Source: Linanthus parryae
Lineage: Eukaryota > Streptophyta > Magnoliopsida > Ericales > Polemoniaceae
Direction of reading: 5' to 3'
Length of the DNA: 64,000 nt
NCBI GenBank assembly: GCA_023055425.1
Contig: JALGPY010000002.1
Location: forward strand, 123,454,088-123,518,087
A program made the translations under genes and the position numbers. The notes under the pieces are model-generated. The model was not told where the DNA came from and did not search any database. It worked only from the letters and a program-made list of their open reading frames with translations. This document shows positions 10,618 to 22,136 of this stretch, in pieces (the stretch's first letter is position 1; every line of letters starts with the position of its first letter).

Positions 10618-11742
10618 ATGAGGAACTTTCTATGGTCTGGCCAAGAAATGAAGCATTCAGGAGCTAAAGTGGCTTGGGACAAAGTGTGTACACCTTACAG
10701 TGAAGGAGGGTTAGGCCTAAAGAGCACCAAGCTTTGGAATAGGGCAGCTATAAGCAAACACCTTTGGAATATCATTCAACCTGGATCTACTTCCTACTGG
10801 GCAAAATGGGTTCACTCACACCTTATCAAGGGCAGGGCTTTTTGGAGACTTGAGTGCCCTGGAAATGCTTCATGGATTTGGAGGAAAATTCTGAGCTTGA
10901 AGGAGACATTTAGGCCTTTTATAAAGAGCATTGTGGGAAATGGTCAAAGTACTTACTTGTGGTATGACAATTGGCTCCAAGAAGGCCCTATCCTATCATA
11001 CACAAATGAAAGAGTTATGTATGAAGCAGCTTTGTCGAAGGACGCTAAGGTTAGTGAGATCATCCACAATGGTGGCTGGAGATGGCCTAGTCCAAATAGC
11101 CACTACATGAGGGATATTGCTAAGTTCACTCTTGATATGTACCCCCCTTCTGATGATTCAGACAAAGTTACATGGCTTGCTGATCAGAGTGGGAACTTTA
11201 CTGTTGGATCTGCTTTGGAGGTCACCAGAATTAGACACCCTACTGTTGAGTGGCATAGATTCTGCTGGCACAAGTTCCACATCCCTAGAATGTCCTTTAT
11301 CTTCTGGTTGGCTATACAAGAGAGGCTGAACACATATGATAGAATGGCTAGCTGGAATACAAGCATCCAGAATATTTGTTGTTTGTGCAGAACTGCTCCA
11401 GAAACTCACTTCCACCTCTTCTGCCAATGTCCTTTTACAACCCAGATTTGGAGTTTTTTTGGCATCTCCAATCACACATCCACATGGCATGAGAGGATAA
11501 CACATTTGAGTACTGAAAGGCATAGCAACTCCACTAGACACCTGACTTTGAGGCTTTGCTTGGCTGCTGGCGTCTACTTTGTTTGGCTTGAGCGAAATGG
11601 TAGAATATTTAAAAATCACCATTGTAGTAGTGGTAGCATTATTAGAAGAATTGTTAATGTTATCAGATCAAAACTATTGGATAGGAATGTACTAGCTGAC
11701 ATAGGTATTCTTGATCTGGTCAGAAGTTGGAACCTTAGCTAG
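10618..11742 (+). pseudogene. LINE B ORF2 C-terminal fragment (RT thumb and zf-RVT)
   Basis: The open frame of about 374 codons starts at the thumb motif MRNFLWSGQEMKHSGAKVAW. It runs through the plant LINE connection region (WIWRKILSLKETFRPF, TYLWYDNWL) into zf-RVT (FCWHKFHIPRMSFIFWLAIQ, CCLCRTAPETHFHLFCQC) and ends at a natural stop in the ORF2 position (RSWNLS). There is no endonuclease and no polymerase palm, so it cannot act alone. The frame carries no internal stop, which suggests a fairly recent insertion. Confidence 0.93.
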
Positions 11743-11834
11743 GTGTTGTTGTATGTAGCTTTACCTGGGGAATGCCCCTTGTAAACCTGTACTGACCCTT
11801 TTACTTCTTATACATTGGCATTTACCCAAAAAAA
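10622..11834 (+). mobile_element. LINE B, 5'-truncated copy
   Basis: The insertion is in satellite and flanked by the 15-bp duplication AGAGTAGGTTGATGA (10607-10621 and 11835-11849). It keeps only the C-terminal third of ORF2 plus the 3' UTR, with the tail ACCTGGGGAATGCCCCTTG...TTTACCC and eight A. The 5' junction shows microhomology: ATGAG belongs both to the target duplication and to the ORF2 codons for MRN. Confidence 0.95.
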
Positions 11835-12669
11835 AGAGTAGGTTGATGACTTTATTTGACCAAAAGTAGTGGTTTGGCCGCAACGTTAAAAATTTGAGAT
11901 TAAACTTTGACTTTAGAGTCGGTCGATGACTTAATTTGACCAAAAGTAGTGGTTTGAGGTAGTGGCACTGCAACTTTAAAAATTTGAGATTGACCTTTGA
12001 CTTTAGAGTTTGTCGATGACTTTATTTGACCAATAGTAGTGGTTTGAGCTAGTGGACACTGCAACGTTAAAAGTTTGAGATTAACTTTGACTTTAGAGTT
12101 GGTTGATGACTTTATTCGACGAGAAGTAGTGGTTTGAGCTAGTGGACACTGCAACGTTAAAAAATTGACATTAACCTTTAACTTTAGAGTTGGTCGATGA
12201 CTTTATTTTTCCAATAGTAGTAGTTTGAGCTAGTGGACACCGCAACCCCAAAAATATGAGATTGAACTTTGACTTTAGAGTTGGTCATGAATTGTTTTAA
12301 CCAAAAGTAGTGGTTTGAGCTAGTGGACACCGCAACAGTAAAAAATTGAGATTAACCTTTTATTTTTAGAGTAGGTCGATGAATTTATTTTACCAAAATT
12401 AGTGGTTTGGGCTAGTGGACACCGCAACGTTAAAAATTTGAGATTAAGCTTTGACTTTAGATGGTCGATGACTTTATTTGTGCAATAGTAGTTGTTTGAG
12501 CTAGTGGACACCGCAACGTTTAAAATTTGAGATAACTTTGACTTTAGAGTAGGTTGATGACTTTATTTGACCAAAAGTAGTGGTTTGCGCTAGTGGATAC
12601 CGCAATGTTAAAAATTTCAGATTAAACTTTGACTTTAGAGTTGGTCGATGACTTTATTAGAGTTGGTCG
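11835..12669 (+). repeat. 91-bp satellite array, block 3
   Basis: About nine monomers in the same orientation lie between LINE B and LINE C. The right junction has microhomology: the satellite GGTCGAAGAC runs into LINE C ORF1 sequence GAAGACAGC. Confidence 0.93.
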
Positions 12670-12821
12670 AAGACAGCTTTGTGGGATTGGATGAGCTATC
12701 CTCTAACATTGAGCTTAATACTGCCAATACTACTACCCAAAGCACAGAGGAGCAGCTATGGACTCCTTATGTTAGCAAGAAACAGAAGAAGAAGACCACA
12801 CCCCCAATCCAAGATGGGTAA
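12670..12821 (+). pseudogene. LINE C ORF1 C-terminal fragment
   Basis: About 50 codons of acidic tail end in EEQLWTPYVSKKQKKK, the counterpart of EEGWTPVSSKKKKK in LINE A ORF1. The last part of ORF1 resumes after the nested insertion at about 13742-13803, where RLNPRARSS and a TGA stop match the end of LINE D ORF1. Confidence 0.8.
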
Positions 12822-12823
12822 AT

Positions 12824-13543
12824 GAAGTTTACTTAAAAAACGTCTCTGTTTGGGACTGGAATACGCACAGCCGTGATTCGTGCCTATTCAAAAAAATTGA
12901 AGCGATTAGAGACAGTTTGCTACTTGTACATGCTGACCTGATTGCAACAGCGGGTATACTTGATTCTTGGCACGGCAACCTGCTCGGGACTAAGAATAAT
13001 TCAGCTTATGAATTCTTCCGACTGAAAGGGACACCTAAACCGTGGAAAAGCGTGGTTTGGAGCTCGTGCATCATCGCAAAACAATCTTTTACGTTATGGG
13101 AAGCAGCTCTTAAAAGATTAAGGACAAAGGAAAGGTTGCAGCACTTTATTGATGACCATCTTTGTGCTCTCTGTCTTGCTCCTTTAGAGACACAAAATCA
13201 TTTATTTTTTGATTGCACATTCAGTAACACAATCTGGACATCGGTACGAGCTTGGATCGGGCTACGTAGAGAAATGAACACAATTGATAGTGCTTTGAAG
13301 TGGCTGAAAAAAGAAGCTGGAGGTACCTCCAAACGTGCAAAGGCGAAGAGAATTGCGTTTGCTAGTTGCGTCTATCATATTTGGGCAGCGCGCAACAGAT
13401 TGATTTTCGAGAAGGAAGTTCCCCAAGCGAGCTTGATTGTCCGCAAGATAAAGGAAGATGTAGTTAGGTTCCTTCTTGCAAATGATCCACTAGAAATGAT
13501 CTCAAACTTTGATTTTATACATGCTGACCCGCCAGTTGTTTAG
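12824..13543 (+). pseudogene. zf-RVT C-terminal fragment of a second LINE family
   Basis: The continuous frame has no recognised start codon because the copy is 5'-truncated. It reads VSVWDWNTHSRDSC, then WKSVVWSSCIIAKQSFTLWE, the zinc motif LCALCLAPLETQNHLFFDC, and FASCVYHIWAARNRLIFEKE. This order is the zf-RVT module at the end of plant LINE ORF2. The sequence is distinct from LINEs A-I, which read CW.K..IPR.SF.LWLA at the same place. It encodes no polymerase. Confidence 0.85.
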
Positions 13544-13651
13544 TAGGGGTCTGCTTTATGTTTTGCTCTTTGATTTGCTTGTTTAGCTAGTGAGCCCACG
13601 AGGCAAATGATCCCGGGTATGCCCGGTTTTTTTTGTACGGTTTTGGACGTT

Positions 13652-13693
<42 letters not shown>
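13652..13693. repeat. (TA)n(CA)n microsatellite in a LINE 3' end
   Basis: A run of TA dinucleotides is followed by CA dinucleotides, immediately before TTTACCGGTCAAAAAAA and an A-rich tail. A poly(G) run lies just downstream at 13732-13743, where LINE C resumes. Confidence 0.95.
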
Positions 13694-13840
13694 TTTACCG
13701 GTCAAAAAAAATAAAAATAAAATAAAATAAAGGGGGGGGGGGGCAGAGGCAGGCCAGTAGGCTCAACCCTAGGGCTAGGAGTAGCCCCAGGTTTAGGAGG
13801 TGATTCTCTTCCTCCCTCTTTTGTCCTTTTGTAGTTTTCC

Positions 13841-16800
13841 ATGATCCTAGGAGCTTGGAATACTAGGGGCCTCAATGACCCCATTAGACAAATTGATACC
13901 AAGAACATTGTTAAAGACTTTAAGCTTTGCTTGTTGGGTCTTATTGAAACTAAAGTCAAAGAACCAAATGTTGAGTTGGTCACCAAAAATGTTGCTAATA
14001 ATTGGCATTTTACCCACAATTTGTCCTCTCATCCCATGGGGAGAATTTTGGTTATTTGGAATCCCAGACTTGTGAATGTCTTGAAGATTAGAGAAACTTC
14101 CCAATTCATTCATTTTAAAGTTTCTCATTTAGTCTCTGCCACTGACATGTTTGTAACATTTATTTATGGCTCTAACTACTATGTGGAGAGAAGAATTCTG
14201 TGGAGAGACCTTTCTTCTCTTGTAGGAGGTTGTAGCCAATTACCATGGACTGTCCTGGGGGATTTTAATGCACAAAGACACAGATATGAGAGTCTGGGAG
14301 GTTCTGAAAATTGGTACTCTTACTGTGAAGAATTCAATGACTGCATTTTTAACTGTGAACTCCTGGACCTCAGACATAGTGGCCACTACTACACCTGGTC
14401 TAACAAACAGCCTCACAACATCATCTCAAAAAAGATTGATAGAGTGCTTATTAATGAGGAATGGGACAGCACCTTCCCATCTGCCTATGCCAGATTCACC
14501 CCCATGCTCACTTCTGATCACACCCCTATGATTGCGGACACTGGTTTGGTGGTTCAACAACAAGGGAAACCATTCAGGTTTTTTGACATGTGGACTCAAC
14601 ACCAGGACTACCACACAACTGTTCAAGCCAGCTGGAATACTACTATTGAGGGGACAAGGCAGTTTATTCTCACCAGCAAGCTCAAGAATCTTAAACCCCA
14701 CCTTAAACAGCTCAACAAGGAACATTACAGCAATATCAAGCAGAGAACCTTGGACAGCAAAGCAGCTATGGAGCAATGTCAGCAGGATATTGATCAACAC
14801 CCTACAGACCAGAATTTAAGGGAGCTTGAGAAAGTTTTGGTGCACCAGTAGACCCATTATGCTAGGGCTGAGGAGAGTTTCTACAAGCAAAAGGCTAGAG
14901 AAAAATGGATTAACCTTGGTGATGGAAACAATTCTTATTTCTATAAGACAGTCAAGACAAGCTCACAACAGAATCACTGCAATCACTACTTCTGCAGGTG
15001 TGCTCACTACTGATCCTAAACAGATTAAGGAGGAATTCATTGACTATTTCACTAAGCTTCTTGGCCCTCAGAACATTGATCACCATGTGCAAACATCTCA
15101 GATTATGCCTTTTATTAGATCTAAAGTCTCTCAATCTCAGCAGCTCAATATGATGAGACCTATCACAAGAGACGAAGTGGAAGCTGTGTTCATGTCTCTT
15201 CCCTCTCACAAGGCTCCTGGCCCTGATGGCTACCCTGCAAGCTTCTTCAAACAAACCTGGGGAGTAGTCAAAGAGGATGCAATTAATGCAGTGTTGGAAT
15301 TCTTTGAGTCAGGACAGCTTCTCAAAGCCATAAATGTCACCACTATAGCCCTTGTCCCAAAAGTTCCAAATCCTAGCAAAGTGGCTGAATTTAGACCCAT
15401 CTCTTGCTGCACCACTACCTACAAAGTCATAGCTAAGATTATAGCTAATAGAATCATGGATGTGCTTCCTGATCTAAGCCACCCTTCCCAATCTGCCTTC
15501 ATCAAAGGCAGAAACATTGCTGACAATGTTTTCCTTTCCAAGAGCTGCTGAGGAACTATCACCTTGATAATCATGGAAGTAGATGTGCCATGAAAATTGA
15601 CCTCATGAAGGCCTATGACCATGTCCAATGGCCTTTCTTACTCTCCACTCTTAGCTGCTTTGAGTTTCCTCCTCAGATTATAGGTTGGATCAGAGAGTGT
15701 GTGTGCACCCCCAGCTTTTCAGTCAGCCTCAATGGTGAACTTCATGGCTTTTTCAGGGGTACTAGAGGGCTGAGGCAAGGGGACCCCCTGTCCCCTTACC
15801 TCTTTGTCAAATGTATGGATGTCTTGTCAGGTATTCTCCACTCTCAAGCTTGCAACCCTGACTTTACATACCACTGGAGGTGTCAAAAGAGAAGATAGTT
15901 AATTTGTGTTTTGCTGATGATCTTATGGTTTATTTCAATGGAGATGGAAAGTCCACAAGTCTCATGAAGGAAGGGCTGCAAACTTTATCTTCTCTTTCAG
16001 GCTTACTCCCCAACACCAACAAGAGCCATATCTATTTCTCTGGCACCCCAGCTGACCTGATTTCAAACTATTATTGATTCTCTTCAGTTTCAACCAGGCA
16101 CTCTCCCTATTAAGTACCTTGGTGTGCCCATCATTACCACAAAGCTCAAATATGCAGATTGTAAATCTATTATTGACAGGATCTTGAGCAGAATCAAAAG
16201 TTGGACAGTGAAATACCTTTCTTATGCAGGGAGGTTACAACTAGTCAAAACCATGTTATTCTCTTTGCAGGTGTATTGGTCTACCATGTTCATCCTCCCT
16301 GTCAAAGTTCACAAAGATATGGAAGCTCTTATGAGAAACTTCCTCTGGTCTGGTCAAGATATGAAACACACAGGGGCCAAGGTTGCTTGGGACATGATTT
16401 GTCTCCCTTACAATGAAGGAGGGCTGGGTTTGAAGAGCACTAAACTTTGGAACAAAGCTGCCATTGGCAAACACTTATGGTCCATTTTGAACCCTAACAG
16501 CAACTCTTAATGGACCAAATGGGCACACACCTACCTAGTTAGAGGAAGAGCTTTCTGGAGAATCAAGGCCACTGGCAATATCTCTTGGATTTGGAGGAAA
16601 ATTATCAGCTTAAAGAAGACTTATAGACCCTATATTCAACACAAGGTGGGAAATGGCAAATCCACCTTCTTGTGGTATGATTCCTGGCTGCCAGGGGGCT
16701 CCATCCTCCCACACACAAATGAAAGAATCTTATTTGAGGCAGCCCTGCCTAAGGATGCTAAAGTAAGTACTATCATTAGCAATGGTCAATGGCAATGGCC

Positions 16801-17458
16801 TAGTCCACACAGTCACTACATGAGAGAAGTTTCTCCCCTTTGTCTCCAGGTTCCTCCACCTAATGCACAGGAAGACAAAATTATCTGGAAAGCTGATCCC
16901 AGTGGTTGCTATACTACTAGCTCTGCATGGCAAATTGTTAGACAACGGGGCCCTATTGTCAATTGAAAAAATCTGTGTTGGTTTAAAGGCCATATTCCCA
17001 GATTTTCATTCGTCTTGTGGCTTGCTGGATGGGAGAGACTTAGTACCAAGGATAGACTCCACCAGTGGAACATTAACACTGATCAACTCTGCCCTTTGTG
17101 TGGTCTGTTTGAAGAGAACCATACCCATATCTTCCTAACCTGTAACCATGCTGCACAGGTCTGCGCTTTCTTTGATTTTGCTTTCCAGCAGGTTACCACT
17201 TGGAATGAGTTGCTGCAAGTCCTGAGTGAGGAATGGAAAGGAAATACTCCTATCATGATGGCTAGGAAAATTTGTTTCTCAGCTGCTATCTACTTCATTT
17301 GGAGAGCCAGAAATGACAAAGTTTTCAAGCCTACAGTGACACCTCCTCAATGTATAGTTAGGAATGTTTCTCTTGCAATTAGAGCTAGATTACAAAATCA
17401 TCACATTCTACACCATGTTCAGCTAGTTAGTATCAGCAGACAATGGGGTCTAGTTTGA
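13841..17458 (+). pseudogene. LINE C ORF2, degenerate endonuclease-reverse transcriptase
   Basis: All ORF2 modules are present in order but broken. The endonuclease (WNTRGLND, LIETKVKE, LGDFNA, SDHTP) is open until a TAG at 14849. A frameshift follows near 14950 and another near 15538, at the SQELLRN position. The RT palm resumes at 15590 (MKIDLMKAYD, LRQGDPLSPY), shifts again near 15885 just before CFADDLM, and has a TAA near 16075. The thumb segment ends at a TAA near 16508. The zf-RVT region continues in fragments to the ordinary C-terminus at 17458. It is an old, inactive copy of the subfamily of LINEs A and F. Confidence 0.92.
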
Positions 17459-17572
17459 TTTGGTAGCCTAGCTTTAGCTATGGTTTGTGTTGTAGCTTTA
17501 CCTGGGGAATGCCCCTTGTAAACCTGTATTAATTGCTGTTTTTTCAATATATTTAAACTTACCCAAAAAAAA

Positions 17573-17702
17573 GTAGTGGTTTGAGCTAGTGGACATAGCA
17601 ACGTTAAAAATTTTAGAACCTTTGACTTAAGTGTTGGTCGATGACTTTATTTGACCAAAAGTAGTGGTTTGAGCTAGTGGACATCGCAAGACTAAAAATT
17701 TG
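17573..17702 (+). repeat. 91-bp satellite, short remnant between LINE C and LINE D
   Basis: About one and a half monomers in the same orientation as the left array separate two LINEs. Confidence 0.85.
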
Positions 17703-17943
17703 AAAAGGTTAATGGACCAAAGGTTTTGAAGGAGAGAGAAAATGCTCTCTAGCTTTTCATGATTTCACTCTCCTGCCAGTCGAGTTTGGATCTTGAATGC
17801 TAGATCTAGCATTGATTATTGATTAAATTCCCTCTCCCTACCTGATTTCAATCTATAATCATCTTCTGCTCCCTTTTGAGCTCACTCATGCCTAGGTTCT
17901 GAGTTTCTGTCGGTTCTTCCACCGCGTTGAGGTCGCAGGACGC

Positions 17944-19752
17944 CATGTACGATGACCCTCAAAACTCAGGAATGAAATCGGTTAGCTTTGCTGATGGTGA
18001 TAGAGTTGTTGGAGGCCCTCCCACACCTTATCCCAGGAAGATTCAGTCTAAGAAGAGCTCCCACACCACATCTTCTCCCGCAAGTAACTCGGGATCTGAA
18101 GGAGGTAGTCACAGTTCTCACCAACTTGGCCGGAGAACTGACACTACCTCTATTCACCCAAGGTTTAGAGCCTCCTACTCCTGTGAGGTTCCGTTGAAAC
18201 CACCAGATGCCTCAGTCACAACTAACCTACCAGATGCACGCGCCGCTGGTTCTGGGGAAGCTTTCTCGAAGAATGACAGAGTCCATTCTGAGGCTTGTGA
18301 AGAAGAGTATCCAGCCCTTCCTGGACAAGGTAACAGCAACCCCCACCCTCATATGGCCAATACGACATCTTGGAAGGAACGAAATACGGCTAACATCAGA
18401 ACAGGGATTAAACTTTGCTTCAATCCTAACGCCAACCTAGTTGAAGGTCGATTGAGTATTCCCAGATCTGTGAAAAGAACTGAGAACAAGTTCTGGTGGG
18501 TTACACTCTGGGTAAACGCTTCTCCTTCTCGTTCATGAAGAGTGCGATTGAAGATATGTGGAGCAAGGTAGGGTTAAACAATGTACAGGCCAATGAAGAT
18601 GGAGTTTACCTCATTAGCTTCGACAAGGTCCAGGAGTTTCTTGATGTGCTCGAAGGGGGGCCGTGTCACATCAACAAACCTCTCATGCTTCAACAGTGGG
18701 TTCCCATGCTCAATATGACTAGAATCAACCATGAGAGAATTCCTATCTGGTTCAAGTTGTACAATCTTCCCATCGAATTATGGGATGAAGAAGGGTTGGG
18801 ATATGTGAGTAGTGTGATTGGAAACCCTCTTTGTGCTGACAGACAGGCAAAGGACATGTCTAGAATCTCATTTGCTCGTGTTTGTGTGGAGATTGAGTCC
18901 ACTACTCTTATTCCCCAGAGCTTCAAAGCTTGGGATGAAGCTGAAGACAAGGAAGTAGATGTTTTTGTTGAGCACCCTCCCCTACCCCCTAGATGCCAGA
19001 AGTGCAAGGTCTTTGGCCACAGGTGCAGTCTCCCTAAGCCTGAATGGAGACCCAAAGAGAAAGTGGGTGACCGTATACAAGAGGTTGCTAGTCCTTGTGA
19101 GGATCAAAACCCCGGAACCATCCAACCAAATGAGCAGAGTGTGCAACCCAAAGATACTGGTGGAGCCACAGAGAAGATTACACAACCTTGGAGAAGCATT
19201 ATTAAGCCTACTGATGCACAAATGGATGATTTTCTCCTCACCACCAAAGTTCTTGATCAGCTTGAAGCCATTTCTACTCCAGGCCCTAGTAAATCCAAAT
19301 ATGTTGTGTTAGCTGATACTAATAATGAGGATGAAGTGTACTTTGAGAGTGATGAGGATGAAATCATTGACAGCTTACTTGCCTCGACCCCAACAGTGGA
19401 TGGTATTATAAGTGACATCCAGGTTGAGTCTCCCTCTATCACCCCTACTGAGATCTTATCTCATACGCCTACCCTGGACCCAGATCAATCCAAATTGAAC
19501 CATTACAGTGGCAATAGCCACAACCATACTCCCTCTAATGAGCCATTTGAACCGGGTGAAGACAGCATACCGGGTCTGGAGGACTTGCAACCTTTGAATG
19601 CCTTCCAGGACAGTGAAGAGGGGTGGACTGATGTGAAGAAGAAAAAGAAGACCAAGAAGAGAATTGATACTCCCCAACCTAGTAGGAGAGTGCAAGGGGG
19701 CAAGAATGTGCTCAACCCCAAGGCCAGAAGTGGCCTTATGGGGAGGAGGTAA
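17944..19752 (+). pseudogene. LINE D ORF1, one frameshift
   Basis: The ATG at 17944 opens a Ser/Pro-rich N-terminus (MYDDPQNSGM...). The DUF4283 region is interrupted by a single-base shift near 18490. The frame then resumes with VGYTLGKRFSFSFMKS and continues through RIPIWFKLYNLPIELWDEEG, the zinc knuckle RCQKCKVFGHRC and the acidic tail to SGLMGRR at 19752. Apart from the shift it matches LINE A ORF1 in order and length. Confidence 0.9.
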
Positions 19753-21365
19753 TCCTTACCTCCTTTTCTTTTGAGTTTTGTAGTATCCATGATCTCTGCA
19801 ACATGGAATACTAGAGGGTTGAATGACCCAGTTAGACAGCTTGATGTTAGGAACCTGATCTCCAAGTTTCACCTTAGTTTTGTTGGTCTATTAGAGACTA
19901 AGATCAAGGACTGTAATATTTCCAATGTCATGAGAATCATCAATAATAAATGGCTGTTCTTACATAACCTTTTGTGCAATCCCCTGGGCAGGATTGTTAT
20001 CGTGTCCAGGAGCCCAAGACAGTTGCAGACTTCAGACCTATATCCTGCTGTAACACCCCATACAAGGTCATTGCTAAGATCATTGCTAACAGAATGAAGA
20101 ATGCCCTCCCTAGTATTATCCACCCTTCCCAATCAGCTTTTATCTCTGGTAGAAGAATCTCTGATAATATCTTCATGTCCCAAGAGCTCATGAAGGGCTA
20201 TCATACCAATATCCATGGCCTCATATGTGCTTTTAAGATTGATCTGATGAAGGCTTATGACCATTTCAACTGGAATTTCTTGTTTACTACTCTACAGTGT
20301 ATGAACTTCCACCCTGTTTTCATCACCTGGATTAAGGAATGTGTCACTTCTGCCTCCTTCTCTGTTTCCCTGAATGGCACCCTCCAAGGTTTCTTCAAGG
20401 GTACTAGAGGTCTTAGACAGGGGACCCCCTGTCCCCCTACCTGTTTGTGGTTGTCATGGAGGTTCTTTCTGGTTTACTTGCTCATGCTGCTGCCAATCCC
20501 TTATTCTCTCATCACTGGAGGTGCAAGAAAGAACAGGTTGTGAATCTGTGCTTTGCTGATGATTTGATGATCATTTTTAAAGGAGACAGTCACTCTACTA
20601 AGCTCATCTTTGAAGGATTGTCCAAGTTTAGCTCCCTTTCTGGGCTAACCCCTAACCAACACAAGAGTAACATCTATTTTTGTGGTGTTTACACTACCTC
20701 CCAAGAACAGATTCACCTCCTCTTTGGCTATCATGTGGGCAACCTCCCTATTAAGTACCTGGGAGTCCCTTTGATCACTTCTAAACTCAAGTATATGGAC
20801 TGTATCATCTTGATTGATAGGATCACTGGTAGAACCAAGAGCTGACTCTCCAAATACCTTTCCTTTGCTGGTAGGGTTCAATTGATCAAAACTATGTTAT
20901 TTCCTTTACAAGTGTATTGGTCTACCATCTTTATACTACATGCTAAAATCCATAAGGAAATGGAGACGCTGATGAGGAATTTCCTGTGGTCAGGCCAGGA
21001 ACTCAAGAGCACTGGGGCCAAGATTGCCTGGGACCAGGTCTGCCTCCCTTACATTGAAGGTGGACTTGGCCTTAAAAGATCTAAAACCTGGAAGAAGGCT
21101 GCTGTGGGCAAACACTTATGGGCCATTGTGGCTAATATGTCCTATTGGGTCAAGTGGTCTCAAACTTATCTTCTCAAAGGCAGGGCTCTGTGGAGAATCA
21201 AATGTCCTTCCAAGGCCTCCTGGATATGGAGGAAAATCCTCAGCATCAAAGAAACATTTAGACTCCACATCAAGCATTATGTAGGAGTTGGGAACAATAC
21301 ATTTCTCTGGTATGACAATTGGCTTGAGGGGGGGCCTATCTTTTCTTACCTCAATGAGAGAGTTT

Positions 21366-21429
21366 TGTATGAAGCTGCTCTTTTTTTTTGGGTAAACTTG
21401 TATGAAGCTGCTCTTTTTTTTTGGGTAAA
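21366..21429. repeat. 33-bp tandem duplication at a LINE-tail insertion point
   Basis: TGTATGAAGCTGCTC followed by nine T and GGGTAAA occurs twice, 33 bp apart. The first copy looks like a very short minus-strand LINE tail between duplicated target. The second leads into the longer tail insertion. Confidence 0.85.
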
Positions 21430-21757
21430 ATGTGAATTTTGGATAAAGGGAGAAAATTGGTACAGGTTTACAAAGGGGCATTCCCCAGGTAAAACTAGTG
21501 GTTACAACAACCACAGTTCAATAGAAAGTAACTAGGCAAAACACTAGAAACTAAAAACTACTGAACCAATGAAAAAACAGGTTTACAAGGAAAATCCAAG
21601 TAAAACTCTAAAGTTCCTAAAAGTTACAGTAAGCTACAAAGCTAACAGTACATTTTAAGACAACCAAAGTACAAACAATCAGCAACACCTCAACTGCTCC
21701 AAGCTACAAGACATAGCAAATTCAACACTGAACTGCAAGGGGTGGTAGGGGTAGCCT
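21398..21757 (-). mobile_element. LINE 3'-tail insertion, minus strand, in LINE E
   Basis: Read on the minus strand, this ends in GTTTTACCTGGGGAATGCCCC, then CCAAAATTCACATTTTACCC and poly(A). It is about 0.35 kb of 3' UTR. Two tandem cues (TTGTAAACCTGT twice; GGTTGTTGTAACCAC) make it most like the 3' UTRs of LINEs G and H. It splits ORF2 of LINE E between YEAAL and DAKVSQ. The 5' boundary near 21757 is approximate and no second target copy is clear. Confidence 0.8.
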
Positions 21758-22097
21758 TTCCAACGATGCCAAGGTGAGCCAGATTATTAGCCATAACCAG
21801 TGGTCCTGGCCTAGCCCTCATGCTCACTATATGAGTGAGATAGCCAACCTCACTTCCACTGTCTCTATTTACCCTGGGGTTGCTGATTCTGTCCAGTGGC
21901 TGGCTGACCCTAGTGGACACTTTACTATCAACTCTGCTTGGAATGCTATCAGGGAGAGAGGCACTGTCAAACCCTGGACCAAGCTTTGTTGGCACAAGTT
22001 TTATATCCCTAGACACTCCTTCATTCTCTGGATTGCCATCCAAGAGAGGCTGAGTACCAGAGATAGACTTGCACAATGGGGCATGACTACAAACCCT

Positions 22098-22136
22098 ATT
22101 TTGTTATTTTTTATTTTGGGTAATTTGTGAATTTTG
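22098..22136 (-). mobile_element. Very short LINE-tail insertion in LINE E zf-RVT
   Basis: About 40 bases containing TTATTTTGGGTAATTTGTGAATTT interrupt the codons between TTNPI and TLCEQNQESHSHLF. On the minus strand this resembles the LINE terminus CCAAAATTCACATTTTACCC. The match is short, so this is a probable rather than certain call. Confidence 0.55.

Larger units (their letters stand above)
12822..13731 (+). mobile_element. 5'-truncated LINE of a second family, inserted in LINE C
   Basis: The coding remnant is followed by a different 3' UTR (GATCCCGGGTATGCCCGG...), a (TA)n(CA)n stretch and an A-rich end with AATAAA-like units. It lacks the CCTGGGGAATGCCCC tail of the other LINEs here. 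Its boundaries are set by where LINE C ORF1 homology stops and resumes, so they are approximate. No target duplication was identified. Confidence 0.78.
12670..17572 (+). mobile_element. LINE C, 5'-truncated, decayed, carrying a second-family LINE insertion
   Basis: The element starts inside ORF1 (EDSFVGLDEL, matching EDSIPGLEDL of LINE D), reaches the ORF1 end, then ORF2 from 13841, and ends with the shared tail ACCTGGGGAATGCCCCTTG...ACTTACCC plus A residues that merge with satellite near 17572. A different LINE is inserted in the ORF1 tail (about 12822-13731). No clean target duplication is recognisable. Confidence 0.9.
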
